Assembly: GCA_014138645.1 (NCBI GenBank)
Contig: JACJIB010000008.1
Location: 186,001-250,000 of the forward strand
Origin: Methylorubrum thiocyanatum
GTDB taxonomy: Bacteria; Pseudomonadota; Alphaproteobacteria; Rhizobiales; Beijerinckiaceae
Direction of reading: 5' to 3'
DNA length: 64,000 nucleotides
The notes under the pieces are model-generated. The model had not been told where the DNA came from. It made no database searches and was given only the letters and a program-made list of their open reading frames with translations. A program made the translations under genes and the position numbers. Positions 22,947 through 32,163 of the stretch are shown here, piece by piece (within the stretch, counting starts at the first letter, position 1; each line of letters begins with the position of its first letter).

Positions 22947-25583
22947 ATGCGCACCGAGACGCCCCCGACCGTCCGCCTCGAAGATTATCGCCCGAGCGAC
23001 CATTTGATCGACCGGGTCGAGCTCGACGTGCGCCTCGATCCGCACGACACCCGCGTGAGTGCGACGCTGGCGCTCCGCCCGAACCCGGCGGGCCGCGCGC
23101 ACGCGCCCCTCGTCCTCGACGGCGACGACCTCACCCTGCTCGGACTCGAACTCGATGGGCAGGCGCTCGCGCCCGACACCTTCCGGGCCGACGCGTCGAG
23201 TCTGACGCTGCACGCGGGCCCGCAGCGCCCGTTCACCTTGCGGATCGAGACCCGGCTCGACCCGACCGCCAACACGCGGCTGATGGGCCTCTACCGCTCG
23301 AACGGCGTCTATTGCACGCAATGCGAGGCCGACGGCTTCCGGCGGATCACCTATTTCCTCGACCGACCGGACGTTCTGTCGGTCTATACCACCCGCATCG
23401 AGGCGGAGCGGGCGGCAGCGCCGGTCCTCCTCGGCAACGGCAATCCGGTCGAAGCGGGCGCGGTGGCGGGTACGGACCGGCATTACGCGGTCTGGCACGA
23501 TCCGCTGCCGAAGCCGGCCTACCTGTTCGCCCTGGTCGGCGGACGCCTCGACCGGGTGGCGAAAGGCTTCACCACCATGGAGGGCCGCGCGGTCGAGATC
23601 GCGGTCTATGTCGAGCCGGGCAAGGACGACCGGGCGGCCTACGCGCTCGATGCCGTCGAACGCTCCATGGCCTGGGACGAGCGGGCGTTCGGGCGCGCCT
23701 ACGACCTCGACGTGTTCAACGTCGTCGCCGTCTCCGACTTCAACATGGGGGCGATGGAGAACAAGGGTCTCAACATCTTCAACGACAAGTTCGTACTCGC
23801 ATCGCCGGACACCGCGACCGACACGGATTACGCGGCGATCGAGGCGATCATCGCCCACGAGTACTTCCACAATTGGTCGGGCAACCGCGTCACCTGCCGC
23901 GATTGGTTTCAGCTCTGCCTCAAGGAGGGCCTCACCGTCTTCCGCGATCAGGAGTTCTCATCCGACATGCGCTCGCGCGCCGTCCACCGGATCGCCGAGG
24001 TGCGCAATCTGCGCGCCCGCCAGTTCCCGGAGGATGCCGGGCCGCTGGCCCATCCGGTGCGGCCGAAGCGATATGCCGAGATCAACAACTTCTACACGGC
24101 GACCGTCTACGAGAAGGGCGCCGAGATCGTGCGGATGCTGCGCACCCTGATCGGCGAGACGGCCTTCCGGGCGGGAATGGACCGCTACTTCGCCGACAAC
24201 GACGGCACGGCCGCCACCGTCGAGGACTTCCTGAAGGCGTTCGAGGCGGTGACCGGCCGCGACCTCGCACGCTTCGCCGAGTGGTACGAGCGGCCGGGCA
24301 CGCCCCGCGTCGCCGTCTCCGGCAGCTATGACGCGGCCGCTAAGACCTACCGCCTCGCCTTCCGCCAGACGCGGCCCGGCGCCGGCGCGGATGCGCCGCC
24401 CCTCGTCATTCCGATCCGCCTCGGCCTCGTCGGCACCGACGGCCCCCTTATTGATGCCGCAAGCGGTCGAGTCGAGGACGGCGTGTTCGTGCTGGATTCC
24501 GCCGAGGATACGCTGATCTTCGAAAACGTGGCCGCCGAGCCCGTCCCCTCGCTGTTTCGCGGCTTCTCCGCACCGGTGCGGGTCGAGAGCGCCCTCGATG
24601 CCGCCGCCCGCCTGACCCTGCTGCGCCACGATCCCGACAGCTTCAACCGCTGGGAGGCGGCCCAGCGCGTCGCCCTCGGCCTGATGACGGCCCAGGTGCG
24701 GGGCGACGCTCCGGAGGAAGCGGGCGCGGACGACTTCGTCGCCGCGCTCGGCGTTTTCCTCGACGGAGAAGCCCTGCGTGACCCGGCCTTCGCCGCCCAG
24801 ATCCTTGCCCTGCCGAGCGAGGGCGACGTCGCCGACGAGATCGGCACCGAGATCGACCCGGACGCAATCGCGTCCGCCCGGCGCGATCTGCGCCGCCGCC
24901 TCGGCGCGGGCCTGCGCGCACGCCTTCTGACCCTTCGCGAAGAACTGGCCGAGCCGGCGGGCACGCCGTTCTCGCCGGATGCGTCCGCCGCCGGGCGGCG
25001 AGCCCTGCGCAACGCCGCCCTCGATTTGATCGCCGCGGCCGATGCGGAGACCGGGACGGCCCTGGCGCAGGCCCAGATCGCGGCGGCCACGAACATGACC
25101 GACCGGCTCGCCGGCCTCGCCGCCCTGGCGCTGTTGCCGGGCGAGGCACGGGAGGCGGCCCTAACCGCCTTCGCCGAGCGCTACGCCGACGAGCCCCTCG
25201 TGCTCGACAAGTGGTTCGCGATCCAGGCGATGATCCCGGAGGACGGGACCGTAGCGCGCATCCGACGCCTTCAGGGCCACCCCGCCTTCGCCATGACGAA
25301 CCCGAACCGCGTGCGCTCCCTCGTCGGCAGTTTCAGCCTCGCCAACCCGACCCAGTTCAACCGCGCGGACGGCGCCGGCTACGCCCTGGTGGCCGAGACC
25401 GTTCTGGCGCTGGACGGCACCAATCCGCAGGTCGCCGCGCGCCTGATGACCGCCTTCGGCCCCTGGCGCCGGCTCGAGCCGGGGCGCCGGGCGCAGGCCG
25501 AGTCGGCCCTGCGTCGCATCGTTGCCACGCAAGGACTTTCTCGCGATGTGGCCGATATCGGGACAAGGAGCTTGGCTGGCTAG
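22947..25583 (+). CDS. pepN: Aminopeptidase N (M1 family)
   Basis: This 878-residue zinc metallopeptidase removes N-terminal residues from peptides in the cytosol. The exopeptidase motif GAMEN is at 268-272 and the zinc motif HEYFH at 304-308, with the third ligand Glu327 (LKEGLT). The four-domain layout and length match E. coli PepN (870). The N-terminal TVRLEDYRPSDHLID and the Ala-rich helical C-terminal domain are typical. The start has no strong Shine-Dalgarno (GAGCCCTGCCCG precedes ATG). The sensor kinase gene follows in the same direction after about 200 bases. Confidence 0.97.
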   Translation: MRTETPPTVRLEDYRPSDHLIDRVELDVRLDPHDTRVSATLALRPNPAGRAHAPLVLDGDDLTLLGLELDGQALAPDTFRADASSLTLHAGPQRPFTLRIETRLDPTANTRLMGLYRSNGVYCTQCEADGFRRITYFLDRPDVLSVYTTRIEAERAAAPVLLGNGNPVEAGAVAGTDRHYAVWHDPLPKPAYLFALVGGRLDRVAKGFTTMEGRAVEIAVYVEPGKDDRAAYALDAVERSMAWDERAFGRAYDLDVFNVVAVSDFNMGAMENKGLNIFNDKFVLASPDTATDTDYAAIEAIIAHEYFHNWSGNRVTCRDWFQLCLKEGLTVFRDQEFSSDMRSRAVHRIAEVRNLRARQFPEDAGPLAHPVRPKRYAEINNFYTATVYEKGAEIVRMLRTLIGETAFRAGMDRYFADNDGTAATVEDFLKAFEAVTGRDLARFAEWYERPGTPRVAVSGSYDAAAKTYRLAFRQTRPGAGADAPPLVIPIRLGLVGTDGPLIDAASGRVEDGVFVLDSAEDTLIFENVAAEPVPSLFRGFSAPVRVESALDAAARLTLLRHDPDSFNRWEAAQRVALGLMTAQVRGDAPEEAGADDFVAALGVFLDGEALRDPAFAAQILALPSEGDVADEIGTEIDPDAIASARRDLRRRLGAGLRARLLTLREELAEPAGTPFSPDASAAGRRALRNAALDLIAAADAETGTALAQAQIAAATNMTDRLAGLAALALLPGEAREAALTAFAERYADEPLVLDKWFAIQAMIPEDGTVARIRRLQGHPAFAMTNPNRVRSLVGSFSLANPTQFNRADGAGYALVAETVLALDGTNPQVAARLMTAFGPWRRLEPGRRAQAESALRRIVATQGLSRDVADIGTRSLAG

Positions 25584-25781
25584 TTAAGAGCTTGTTGAGG
25601 AAGGCGTTTCGGCGACTCGCGGGCGGCTCCTACCCCCTCCGAGCGGCTTGCCGAGTCAATTCTCCGCTCCAAAAACGGCGTGGACAAACGTCTGCCCACG
25701 ATGTCCATTGTGAATACGATTCGAAACAGCCGGCGCGGCCCAGGCCGAAGCGCCGTTCCCAGTCAGTGCAGAGGTGGCGAT

Positions 25782-28142
25782 ATGTCGGGGGCGGTTTCCG
25801 CGTCCCTGTCCGCGCGCGCGCGTGCGGACACGATCCTCGGGATCCAACGCACGACCGGCACCGCCCAGGCCCGCCTCATCCGGGCGGAGACGTGGTTGCG
25901 CTACGCGCTTCCGGCGCTGCTCGTCGTCTTCATGCTCACGCTGCTCGGCGTGGCGGTCCTGCAGGTGCGCGGGCGCCACGACGAGGCGGTGCGCGCGGCC
26001 ACGCGCGAGGTGGAGGCCTTCGCCCGCCTCGCCGCCCTGGCGCTGTCGAGCGAGGCGGCCGCCACCGAGACGCAGCTTGAGCGTGTCCTGCCGGTCCATC
26101 TCCTGCCGGCCGGCCGAGAGGTCCTGCTGATCGGCCCCACCGGCCGGATCCGTGCCGCCTATCCGCGTCCCGCCCCATCCGACACCTTCGCGAGCTACCT
26201 GGCGGAAGGCGAACCCATCGCCTTCCTCGGCGAGAGCGCCGGGGCCATGACCGTGAACCTGCAGGCGGGCGGGCAGGCCGTCGTCGCGATCCGCCGCTTG
26301 GCCGACGGGTTGGGTGAGGTCGCCGTGCTCCAGCGATTCGAACCGCTCACCGCCAACTGGTGGCGGATGTTCGGGCACCACGCGATCTCGCTCTCGGCCA
26401 TCGGCCTCGTGCTGGCGGGGATGGCCACGGCCTACATCCTGCAGACGCAGCGGGCGCAGGCGGCCGACGAGGTGTGCGATCTCGTCAAGCAGCGCCTCGA
26501 CACGGCGCTCGGCCGCGGGCGCTGCGGCCTGTGGGACTGGGACATCGCCCGCGGCACCATCTTCTGGTCCGACTCGATGTATGCCCTGCTGGGCTACACC
26601 CCGGAGAAGGATCTCCTCTCCTTCGGCGACGTGAACGGCCTGCTGCACAGCGAGGACGGCGACCTCTACAGCCTCGCCCGCCATCTCGCCGCGAGCCACG
26701 CCACCGTCGATCACGAGTTCCGCATCCGTGATGCGTCGGGCGACTGGATCTGGCTGCGCACCCGCGCCGAGATCGTCGAGGATGCGCTCGACGGCAGCCG
26801 CCACCTCGTCGGCATCGCCATGGACGTCACCGAGCAGCGCCGGCTGGCCGAGTTCACCGCCACCGCCGACATGCGCCTGCGCGACGCGGTGGAGGCGATC
26901 TCCGAAGCCTTCGTGCTGTGGGATGCCGGCAACCGGCTGGTGCTGTGCAACTCCAAATTCCGCGACCTGCACGCGCTCGACAGCGAGGACGCGGTGCCGG
27001 GCCGGCGCTACGACGAGATCATGGGCCGCGGCGCCCTCCCCCCGGTCCGTCGGGGCATTCCGGGCGCCGAGCGCGGCACCTCGCGCACCTTCGAGGTCGA
27101 ACTGACCGACGGCCGCTGGCTCCAGGTCAGCGAGCGCCGCACGAAGGATGGCGGCTACGTCTCGGTCGGCACCGACATCACCAGCCTGAAGCGCCACCAG
27201 GAGCAGCTCGTCGCCTCCGAGCGCGAGCTGATCGAGACGGTCAAGGACCTCAAGCGCTCGCGGCGCACCCTGGAGACCCAGACGCAGCAGCTCGCCGACC
27301 TTGCCGAGCGCCATCTCGACCAGAAGGCGAGAGCCGAGATCGCCAACCAGGCCAAGTCCGAGTTCCTGGCCAATATGAGCCACGAGCTGCGCACGCCGCT
27401 TAACGCCATCATGGGCTTCGCCGAGCTGATGGAGAGCGAGGTCTACGGCTCGCTCGGCTCCCCCCGCTACGCCGATTATTGCCGCGACATTCAGCAGAGC
27501 GGGACCTACCTGCTCTCGGTCATCGACGACATCCTGCACATGTCGCGCATCGAGGCGAACCGGGTGAAGCTGGTACGCCGCGAGATCGGCCTGGACGCGG
27601 CGATCGCCGCGGCGGTGACGCTGGTGTCCAAGGAGGCGGCGAGCAAGTCCGTCGCCATCGACATCGAACTGGCCGGCACCCTGAACGTCCTGGCCGACGA
27701 GCGGGCGCTCCACCAGATCCTGCTCAACATCATCCAGAACGCGGTGAAGTTCACCCCCGAGGGCGGTCGCGTCGCCCTGCGCGGCCGCTCCTGCAACGGC
27801 TTCGCCCACCTCTTCATCGGCGATACCGGCATCGGCATCCCCAAGGCGGCGATCTCCAAGCTCGGGCGGCCGTTCGAGCAGGTCGAGACCAACCTGACCC
27901 GCAGCTACAAGGGCTCCGGACTCGGCCTCGCCATCGCCCGCTCCACCGCGGAGCTGCATGGCGGATCGCTGCGCATCCGCTCGGAGGAAGGCGTCGGCAC
28001 CCTGGTTCTGGTTCGCCTGCCGATGCCGACGCCCGCGCGCCTCGCCGAGATCGCCCGCGACGCCGAGCGGGACACGCTGGCGGCGATCAGCGAGCTGGCG
28101 GGCGTGACCCGGGCCAAGGGCGGCACCATCGCCGCCCTGTGA
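25782..28142 (+). CDS. Membrane PAS sensor histidine kinase
   Basis: This 786-residue kinase has two membrane helices (about 35-60, LRYALPALLVVFMLTLLG, and about 205-225, AISLSAIGLVLAGMATAYIL). They enclose a roughly 140-residue periplasmic sensor region. Two PAS domains (about 250-370 and 385-470), a coiled-coil (about 470-515) and a HisKA/HATPase core follow. The phosphoacceptor is His534 in SHELRTPLNAIMGFAELM, with the N-box IIQNAVKFTPEGG and glycine boxes GDTGIGIP and GSGLGLAI. It lacks a receiver, and no cognate regulator is adjacent. I prefer the ATG at 25782 (GAGGTGG upstream); in-frame starts at 25680 and 25701 exist. The core resembles the PdhS/PleC group of alphaproteobacterial kinases. 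Confidence 0.9.
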   Translation: MSGAVSASLSARARADTILGIQRTTGTAQARLIRAETWLRYALPALLVVFMLTLLGVAVLQVRGRHDEAVRAATREVEAFARLAALALSSEAAATETQLERVLPVHLLPAGREVLLIGPTGRIRAAYPRPAPSDTFASYLAEGEPIAFLGESAGAMTVNLQAGGQAVVAIRRLADGLGEVAVLQRFEPLTANWWRMFGHHAISLSAIGLVLAGMATAYILQTQRAQAADEVCDLVKQRLDTALGRGRCGLWDWDIARGTIFWSDSMYALLGYTPEKDLLSFGDVNGLLHSEDGDLYSLARHLAASHATVDHEFRIRDASGDWIWLRTRAEIVEDALDGSRHLVGIAMDVTEQRRLAEFTATADMRLRDAVEAISEAFVLWDAGNRLVLCNSKFRDLHALDSEDAVPGRRYDEIMGRGALPPVRRGIPGAERGTSRTFEVELTDGRWLQVSERRTKDGGYVSVGTDITSLKRHQEQLVASERELIETVKDLKRSRRTLETQTQQLADLAERHLDQKARAEIANQAKSEFLANMSHELRTPLNAIMGFAELMESEVYGSLGSPRYADYCRDIQQSGTYLLSVIDDILHMSRIEANRVKLVRREIGLDAAIAAAVTLVSKEAASKSVAIDIELAGTLNVLADERALHQILLNIIQNAVKFTPEGGRVALRGRSCNGFAHLFIGDTGIGIPKAAISKLGRPFEQVETNLTRSYKGSGLGLAIARSTAELHGGSLRIRSEEGVGTLVLVRLPMPTPARLAEIARDAERDTLAAISELAGVTRAKGGTIAAL

Positions 28143-28239
28143 GGGTTGGTCCGGCCTGTGCGTCGCCGAAAGAGGCGCGCCGAGCCGTGATCGCCCGATC
28201 CTTCGCGATCACGACCCGTCCTGCCGGAAGGGGAGCCGC

Positions 28240-29169
28240 ATGGATTCGTCGCCGACGATCGACCTTATCGGTGCGCCGATCGAGATCGGAACGAGCGAGC
28301 CGGGCGCGGTGATGGGGCCGGCGGCCCTGCGCACGGCCGGACTGACGCGGGTGCTTCACGATCTGGGCTTCACGGTCCGCGACCGGGGCGACCTCGCCCC
28401 CGACTGCGCGGCCGGCCAGCGCGACCTTCCGGCGATCCGCGCCTGGATGACCGAGATCTCGCGGGCGGTCGAAACGGCCCTGGACGGAGGAAGCCTGCCG
28501 CTGGTGGCGGGCGGCGACCACAGCCTGTCCCTCGGCTCGGTCGATGGGGCGCTGCGCCATTGCACCCGCAGCGGCCGGCCGCTCTTCGTGCTGTGGCTCG
28601 ACGCGCATGCCGACTTCAACACGCTTCAGACCTCACCCTCGGGCAACGTCCACGGTATGCCTCTGGCCGCCCTGTGCGGCGAACCCGGCTTCGACGCGCT
28701 GTTCGAGGGCGGCGAACGCCCGCTGCTCGACCCGCGCCGGGTTCACCTGTTCGGCCTGCGCTCCATCGATACCGGCGAGCGGGCACTGGTGACGCAGCGG
28801 CAGGTGAACGTCGTCGATATGCGCACCATCGACGAGTTCGGGGTGGTGGCGCCCCTGCGGCGCATCCTCGACCGGGTGGCGGCCGAGAACGGCCACCTGC
28901 ATGCGAGCTTCGACGTCGACTTCCTCGACCCCACCATCGCACCGGGCGTCGGCACCACGGTGCCGGGCGGGGCGACGTTTCGCGAGGCGCATCTCATCAT
29001 GGAGATGCTGTGCGATTCGGGGTTGGTCGGCTCCCTCGACGTGGTGGAGCTGAACCCGTTCCTCGACGAGCGCGGGCGCAGCGCGCGGGTGCTCGTCGAG
29101 CTGGTGGCGAGCCTGTTCGGCCGCCGCATTATCGACCGGCCGACCGAGATGCTGCCGCTGGAGGCCTGA
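28240..29169 (+). CDS. rocF: Arginase
   Basis: This 309-residue ureohydrolase splits arginine to ornithine and urea. The binuclear manganese site is intact: His94 (GGDHS), the DAHADFN motif (Asp121, His123, Asp125) and SFDVDFLDP (Asp225, Asp227). The full length and the arginase-type GNVHGMPLAALCG loop favour arginase over agmatinase. It starts at ATG 28240 with GGAAGGGGAG just upstream. It is a single gene that converges with zwf across a block of tandem repeats. Confidence 0.93.
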   Translation: MDSSPTIDLIGAPIEIGTSEPGAVMGPAALRTAGLTRVLHDLGFTVRDRGDLAPDCAAGQRDLPAIRAWMTEISRAVETALDGGSLPLVAGGDHSLSLGSVDGALRHCTRSGRPLFVLWLDAHADFNTLQTSPSGNVHGMPLAALCGEPGFDALFEGGERPLLDPRRVHLFGLRSIDTGERALVTQRQVNVVDMRTIDEFGVVAPLRRILDRVAAENGHLHASFDVDFLDPTIAPGVGTTVPGGATFREAHLIMEMLCDSGLVGSLDVVELNPFLDERGRSARVLVELVASLFGRRIIDRPTEMLPLEA

Positions 29170-29190
29170 TGCGTCGGCCGATCGCCATGC

Positions 29191-29277
29191 GATGAGACGT
29201 CAGCCAATTTCTTCGTGCCGATGAGGCGTCTGCCGATCTCTTCGTGCCGATGAGGCGTCAGCCGATTTCTTCATGCC
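29191..29277. repeat. Three tandem 29-bp repeats at the zwf 3' end
   Basis: Three consecutive 29-base units lie at 29191-29219, 29220-29248 and 29249-29277. They differ at only a few positions. The third copy contains the true 3' end of zwf (last codons His-Glu-Glu-Ile-Gly and stop, read on the minus strand). Copies one and two are therefore duplications of that end lying beyond the stop. A fainter, partial copy may lie at 29168-29190, directly after the arginase stop. Confidence 0.9.
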
Positions 29278-30736
29278 AAGTGCGGCCGTCGCGCTCGATC
29301 AGGGCGATCGCGGCGGTCGGTCCCCAGCTTCCGGCGGCGTAGGGACGCGGCGGCTCGGGACGGTCGGCCCAGGCCTTGAGCAGGGTGTCGGCCCAGGCCC
29401 AGGCCACCTCCACCTCGTCGCGGCGCATGAACAGGGTCGCGTTGCCGCGCACCACGTCCATCAGCAGGCGCTCGTAGGCGTCGGGATAGCGCTGCTTGAA
29501 CGTCTCCTCGAAGGAGATGTCGAGATTGGTCGGGCGCAGGCGCATGCCGCCGGGTCCCGGATCCTTCGTCATCACTTCGAGCTTCATCCCCTCCTCCGGC
29601 TGGAGGCGGATGACGAGGCGGTTCGGCTCGCGCCCGAAGGCATCGGCGGGGAAGATCGAGAAGGGCGAGGCGCGGAACTGCACCACGATCTCCGACAGCT
29701 TCTTGGGCAGGCGCTTGCCGGTGCGGACGTAGAACGGCACGCCGGCCCAGCGCCCGCTGCGGACTTCGAGTTTGAGGGCGACGAAAGTCTCGGTCCGGCT
29801 CGCGGCATCGCTGCCGAGGTCGGACTGGTAGCCCTCCACCGGCCGCCCGCCGACCGCACCCGCCGCGTATTGCCCGCGCACCGTCACGGCCTGGACGTCC
29901 GCGCCGGTGATGGGCTTGAGCGCGCGCAGCACCTTCAGCTTTTCATCGCGCACGGAGTTGGCGTCGAGGGAGATCGGGCTCTCCATCGCCGTGAGGCAGA
30001 GGAGCTGGAGGATGTGGTTCTGCACCATGTCGCGCAGGGCGCCGGACGTGTCGTAGTATCCGCCGCGCCCCTCGACGCCGACCGTCTCGCCGACCGTGAT
30101 CTGCACGTGGTCGATCACGTCGGCGTTCCAGAGCCGCTCGAAGATCGTGTTGGCAAAGCGGAGCGCCAGCAGGTTCTGCACCGTCTCCTTGCCGAGATAA
30201 TGGTCGATGCGGAAGATCTGGCTCTCGGGAAACACCGCGCCGACCGCGTCGTTGATGGCGCGGGCCGATTTCAGATCCTTGCCGATCGGCTTTTCGAGCA
30301 CGACCCGGCTGTTCTCGCCGATCAGGCCGTAGCGGTCGAGGTTCCGGCAGATCGAGCCGTAGAGATCGGGCGAGGTCGCGAGATAATAGGGTCGGATCCG
30401 GTCGGGCCGCTCGTCGAGCAGGCGCTTCAGGTCGTCCCAACCCTCGTCGCCCAGGGCGTCGACCGCCACGTAGAACAGGTGATCGAGGAAGCCGGCGAGC
30501 TTGCTCTCGTCGATCTCGGCCGGCGGCACGAAGCTCTTCAGGGCGTCACGGGCGTGCTCCCGGAATTCCTCCACGGTCATGTGACTGCGCGAGGCGCCGA
30601 TGATGCGGCTCGTCTCCGGGATCTGAGCGTCGCGGTAGCGCTGGTAGAGGGCCGGCAGGAGCTTGCGCTGGGTGAGGTCGCCGGTGGCGCCGAACACGAC
30701 GTAGTCGAAGGGCGAGACGGGGATGATGGTGGCCAA
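29258..30736 (-). CDS. zwf: Glucose-6-phosphate 1-dehydrogenase
   Basis: This 492-residue enzyme oxidises glucose 6-phosphate to 6-phosphogluconolactone with NAD(P), the entry to the pentose-phosphate and Entner-Doudoroff routes. The nucleotide-binding GATGDLTQRK lies at 16-25 and the active-site RIDHYLGKE at 176-184. The start is a TTG at 30736 preceded by GGGAGCCGCAC, which gives the family's normal length (about 490); a more distant TTG at 30823 would add 29 unrelated residues. A TTG start suggests moderate translation. The last codons lie in a 29-bp repeat. Upstream, 12-bp repeats fill part of the promoter region. Confidence 0.95.
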   Translation of the reverse strand: MATIIPVSPFDYVVFGATGDLTQRKLLPALYQRYRDAQIPETSRIIGASRSHMTVEEFREHARDALKSFVPPAEIDESKLAGFLDHLFYVAVDALGDEGWDDLKRLLDERPDRIRPYYLATSPDLYGSICRNLDRYGLIGENSRVVLEKPIGKDLKSARAINDAVGAVFPESQIFRIDHYLGKETVQNLLALRFANTIFERLWNADVIDHVQITVGETVGVEGRGGYYDTSGALRDMVQNHILQLLCLTAMESPISLDANSVRDEKLKVLRALKPITGADVQAVTVRGQYAAGAVGGRPVEGYQSDLGSDAASRTETFVALKLEVRSGRWAGVPFYVRTGKRLPKKLSEIVVQFRASPFSIFPADAFGREPNRLVIRLQPEEGMKLEVMTKDPGPGGMRLRPTNLDISFEETFKQRYPDAYERLLMDVVRGNATLFMRRDEVEVAWAWADTLLKAWADRPEPPRPYAAGSWGPTAAIALIERDGRTWHEEIG

Positions 30737-31088
30737 GTGCGGCTCCCATGTTTCGCGCGAGATCCGAGGCGTCGGTTCGCGGCAGAAGGATGCTCCCGCA
30801 GCTTCGCGCCTCTCGCCAGACAATCCACCGACGCGCCCGGTGGCAGTCGGCAGCGTGGGTTACCGGTTTGCGGCGACGCCTTGCAAGGGGCTTCGCAAGG
30901 GGCTCGGCAAAGGGCTTGGCAAAGGGCTTGCCAAGTGAATCGCCAAGCGGCTTAGCCAAGGTCTCCGGATGGCTCGGCCGAGCCAACGCTCCGGAAGCCC
31001 CGGCCGTAGCGACGAAGGGAAGGCGCGATCTCCACCCGCTTCGCGGCAGCTCTGGCCGGAGGTCGACGGCGGGACGACGGCGAAAGGC
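30737..31088. other. zwf upstream region with 12-bp repeats (352 bp)
   Basis: This gap lies between the PilZ gene and zwf, both on the minus strand. It holds a degenerate 12-bp tandem array (30881-30963) and, next to it, the perfect 16-bp palindrome TGGCTCGGCCGAGCCA (30970-30985). Together they could act as a terminator for the PilZ gene or as a regulatory block for zwf. The array translates on the minus strand into a Lys-Pro-(Leu/Phe)-Ala repeat, but no start or conserved frame supports a gene. Confidence 0.5.
30881..30963. repeat. Degenerate 12-bp tandem repeats (seven units)
   Basis: About seven units of 11-12 bases with consensus near TTGGCAAAGGGC run from 30881 to 30963. The central two or three units are nearly identical and the outer ones decay. 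The array is in non-coding DNA upstream of zwf. It looks like slippage-generated sequence. Confidence 0.8.
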
Positions 31089-31523
31089 TTACTCGGAGAA
31101 GCTGCGATCGCGGCGTCGGCCGATCGAGTGGTAATCCGGCGCCTGCTCGACGGGCGCGGCCTTTTTCTCCTCGGCGACCGGCAGCTTTGCGATGCGATCG
31201 ATTCGGACGCCAGCGTAATTGCCCCTCCGCCACGCCAGATTGACCCGCAGGATGAAATCGCGGCCCAGAATCCTGAGCATGAAGCAGGGCGGCAGGGTGT
31301 AGGCCTCGGGCACACCGAGCTTGGCGCCGGACTTCGAAATGTCCTTGACGTTGCACGGGATCTCGGTGCCGTCGAACAGTCGGATCAACGCGATCCAGTT
31401 GGTCGACGTCCGTTCCTCCCGCCGCGCGACCAGGAGATCCTCGTGATTCGCCGACGCGTCGCCCGCCGCCAATTCGGGCAGGAGATCGGCAAGCTGAGAG
31501 TGAGGGTCCGGCATGGGGGCCAT
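31089..31523 (-). CDS. PilZ-domain protein
   Basis: This is a protein of about 144 residues with one PilZ domain, the common c-di-GMP receptor. The N-terminal arginine motif appears as ARREERTSTN, and the second motif as CNVKDISKSGAKLGVPE (D/NxSxxG type). The strand IPCNVKDISKSGAKL and the region FILRVNLAWRRGNYAGVRI fit the beta-barrel. The second arginine of RxxxR is present (RREER). The start is uncertain: ATG 31523, 31514 or 31580 are all in frame without a strong Shine-Dalgarno. The Arg/Asp-rich tail is not conserved in the domain. It lies upstream of zwf, and its partner is unknown. Confidence 0.85.
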   Translation of the reverse strand: MAPMPDPHSQLADLLPELAAGDASANHEDLLVARREERTSTNWIALIRLFDGTEIPCNVKDISKSGAKLGVPEAYTLPPCFMLRILGRDFILRVNLAWRRGNYAGVRIDRIAKLPVAEEKKAAPVEQAPDYHSIGRRRDRSFSE

Positions 31524-31934
31524 AGGGTAAGGCGACTTAACTCTGACGATATTGGAAAAGTGTTGATGCGAGCTTTGCATTGCGGCAGGCGCCCGCAACG
31601 CCGTCGCGCTTTTCGCTCGCCGGACGATCACGTCTTTGTGCGACCGCTGTGAGATCGCCGGCGACGTCGGTTGAGGCGGCCGACATGTCCGGATCTTCTT
31701 CCGTCCCGCTTGGCGTCGTCGGGGCAGACGCTCGCACGAGGACCGAGGACGCAATGCAGTGGCGACAATCAGTCGACGGAACTGTTGCGGCGCGAAAGAA
31801 GCCGGCTCTTCGTGCAGTGCAGCGAAAATTGTTCCTGTGTTCAGGTCGAAACCGGCTTGCCAGACATGAACAGCAGATTAACGTACTACCATCGTAACGC
31901 GTCCGATGTTTGACCCCTGGCAGGGAGCGGTCCC
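31524..31934. other. Divergent intergenic region (411 bp)
   Basis: This region lies between the PilZ gene (minus) and a 53-residue gene (plus). It is AT-richer around 31535-31580 and 31795-31905, which fits promoters on both sides. Short open frames through it lack ribosome binding sites and have unlikely composition, so I do not call them genes. No RNA gene or repeat is recognised. Confidence 0.4.
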
Positions 31935-32096
31935 ATGTCCGAGCTCATCCGCGTGAAACCGACCCAGGACGGCACCTACACCGTCTATCGCGGGTCACTG
32001 GCCCTGGTTTCGGGCCTCACCAGACTGCAGGCCGAACGCTACGAGGCGAGTATCGCCTATCGGCAGCGCGTGGCCTCTCCCCTCGTCGGCGCCTGA
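31935..32096 (+). CDS. 53-residue hypothetical protein
   Basis: This small soluble protein (MSELIRVKPTQDGTYTVYRG, then SLALVSGLTRLQAERYEASI) has a beta-hairpin-like start and a helix near the end. GGGAG lies nine bases before the ATG. The frame is bounded by a terminator-like hairpin downstream. Codon use fits the genome. I do not recognise a family; similar short proteins are common as orphan genes in Methylobacteriaceae, but that is recollection rather than something shown here. Confidence 0.6.
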   Translation: MSELIRVKPTQDGTYTVYRGSLALVSGLTRLQAERYEASIAYRQRVASPLVGA

Positions 32097-32118
32097 ACCG
32101 GCGGCCCGATCGTTCGGG

Positions 32119-32148
32119 GGCGCGGCTCCTTCACGGGGTCCGCGCCCT
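32119..32148. terminator. Hairpin between converging genes
   Basis: GGGCGCGG (32119-32126) pairs with CCGCGCCC (32141-32148) around a 14-base loop. It lies between the 53-residue gene and cutA, which face each other. There is no long T-run, so strength is uncertain. Confidence 0.5.
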
Positions 32149-32163
32149 TCGCATGTCGCGGCC

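Noticed and set aside
29191..29277. 29-bp repeats as a CRISPR array
   Set aside because: The units are directly adjacent without spacers and coincide with the zwf 3' end, so they are tandem duplications.
30546..30986. Minus-strand frame with repeated Lys-Pro-Leu-Ala residues upstream of zwf
   Set aside because: It overlaps zwf in another frame, and the repeat translation comes from the 12-bp array. No start signal or conserved domain is seen.
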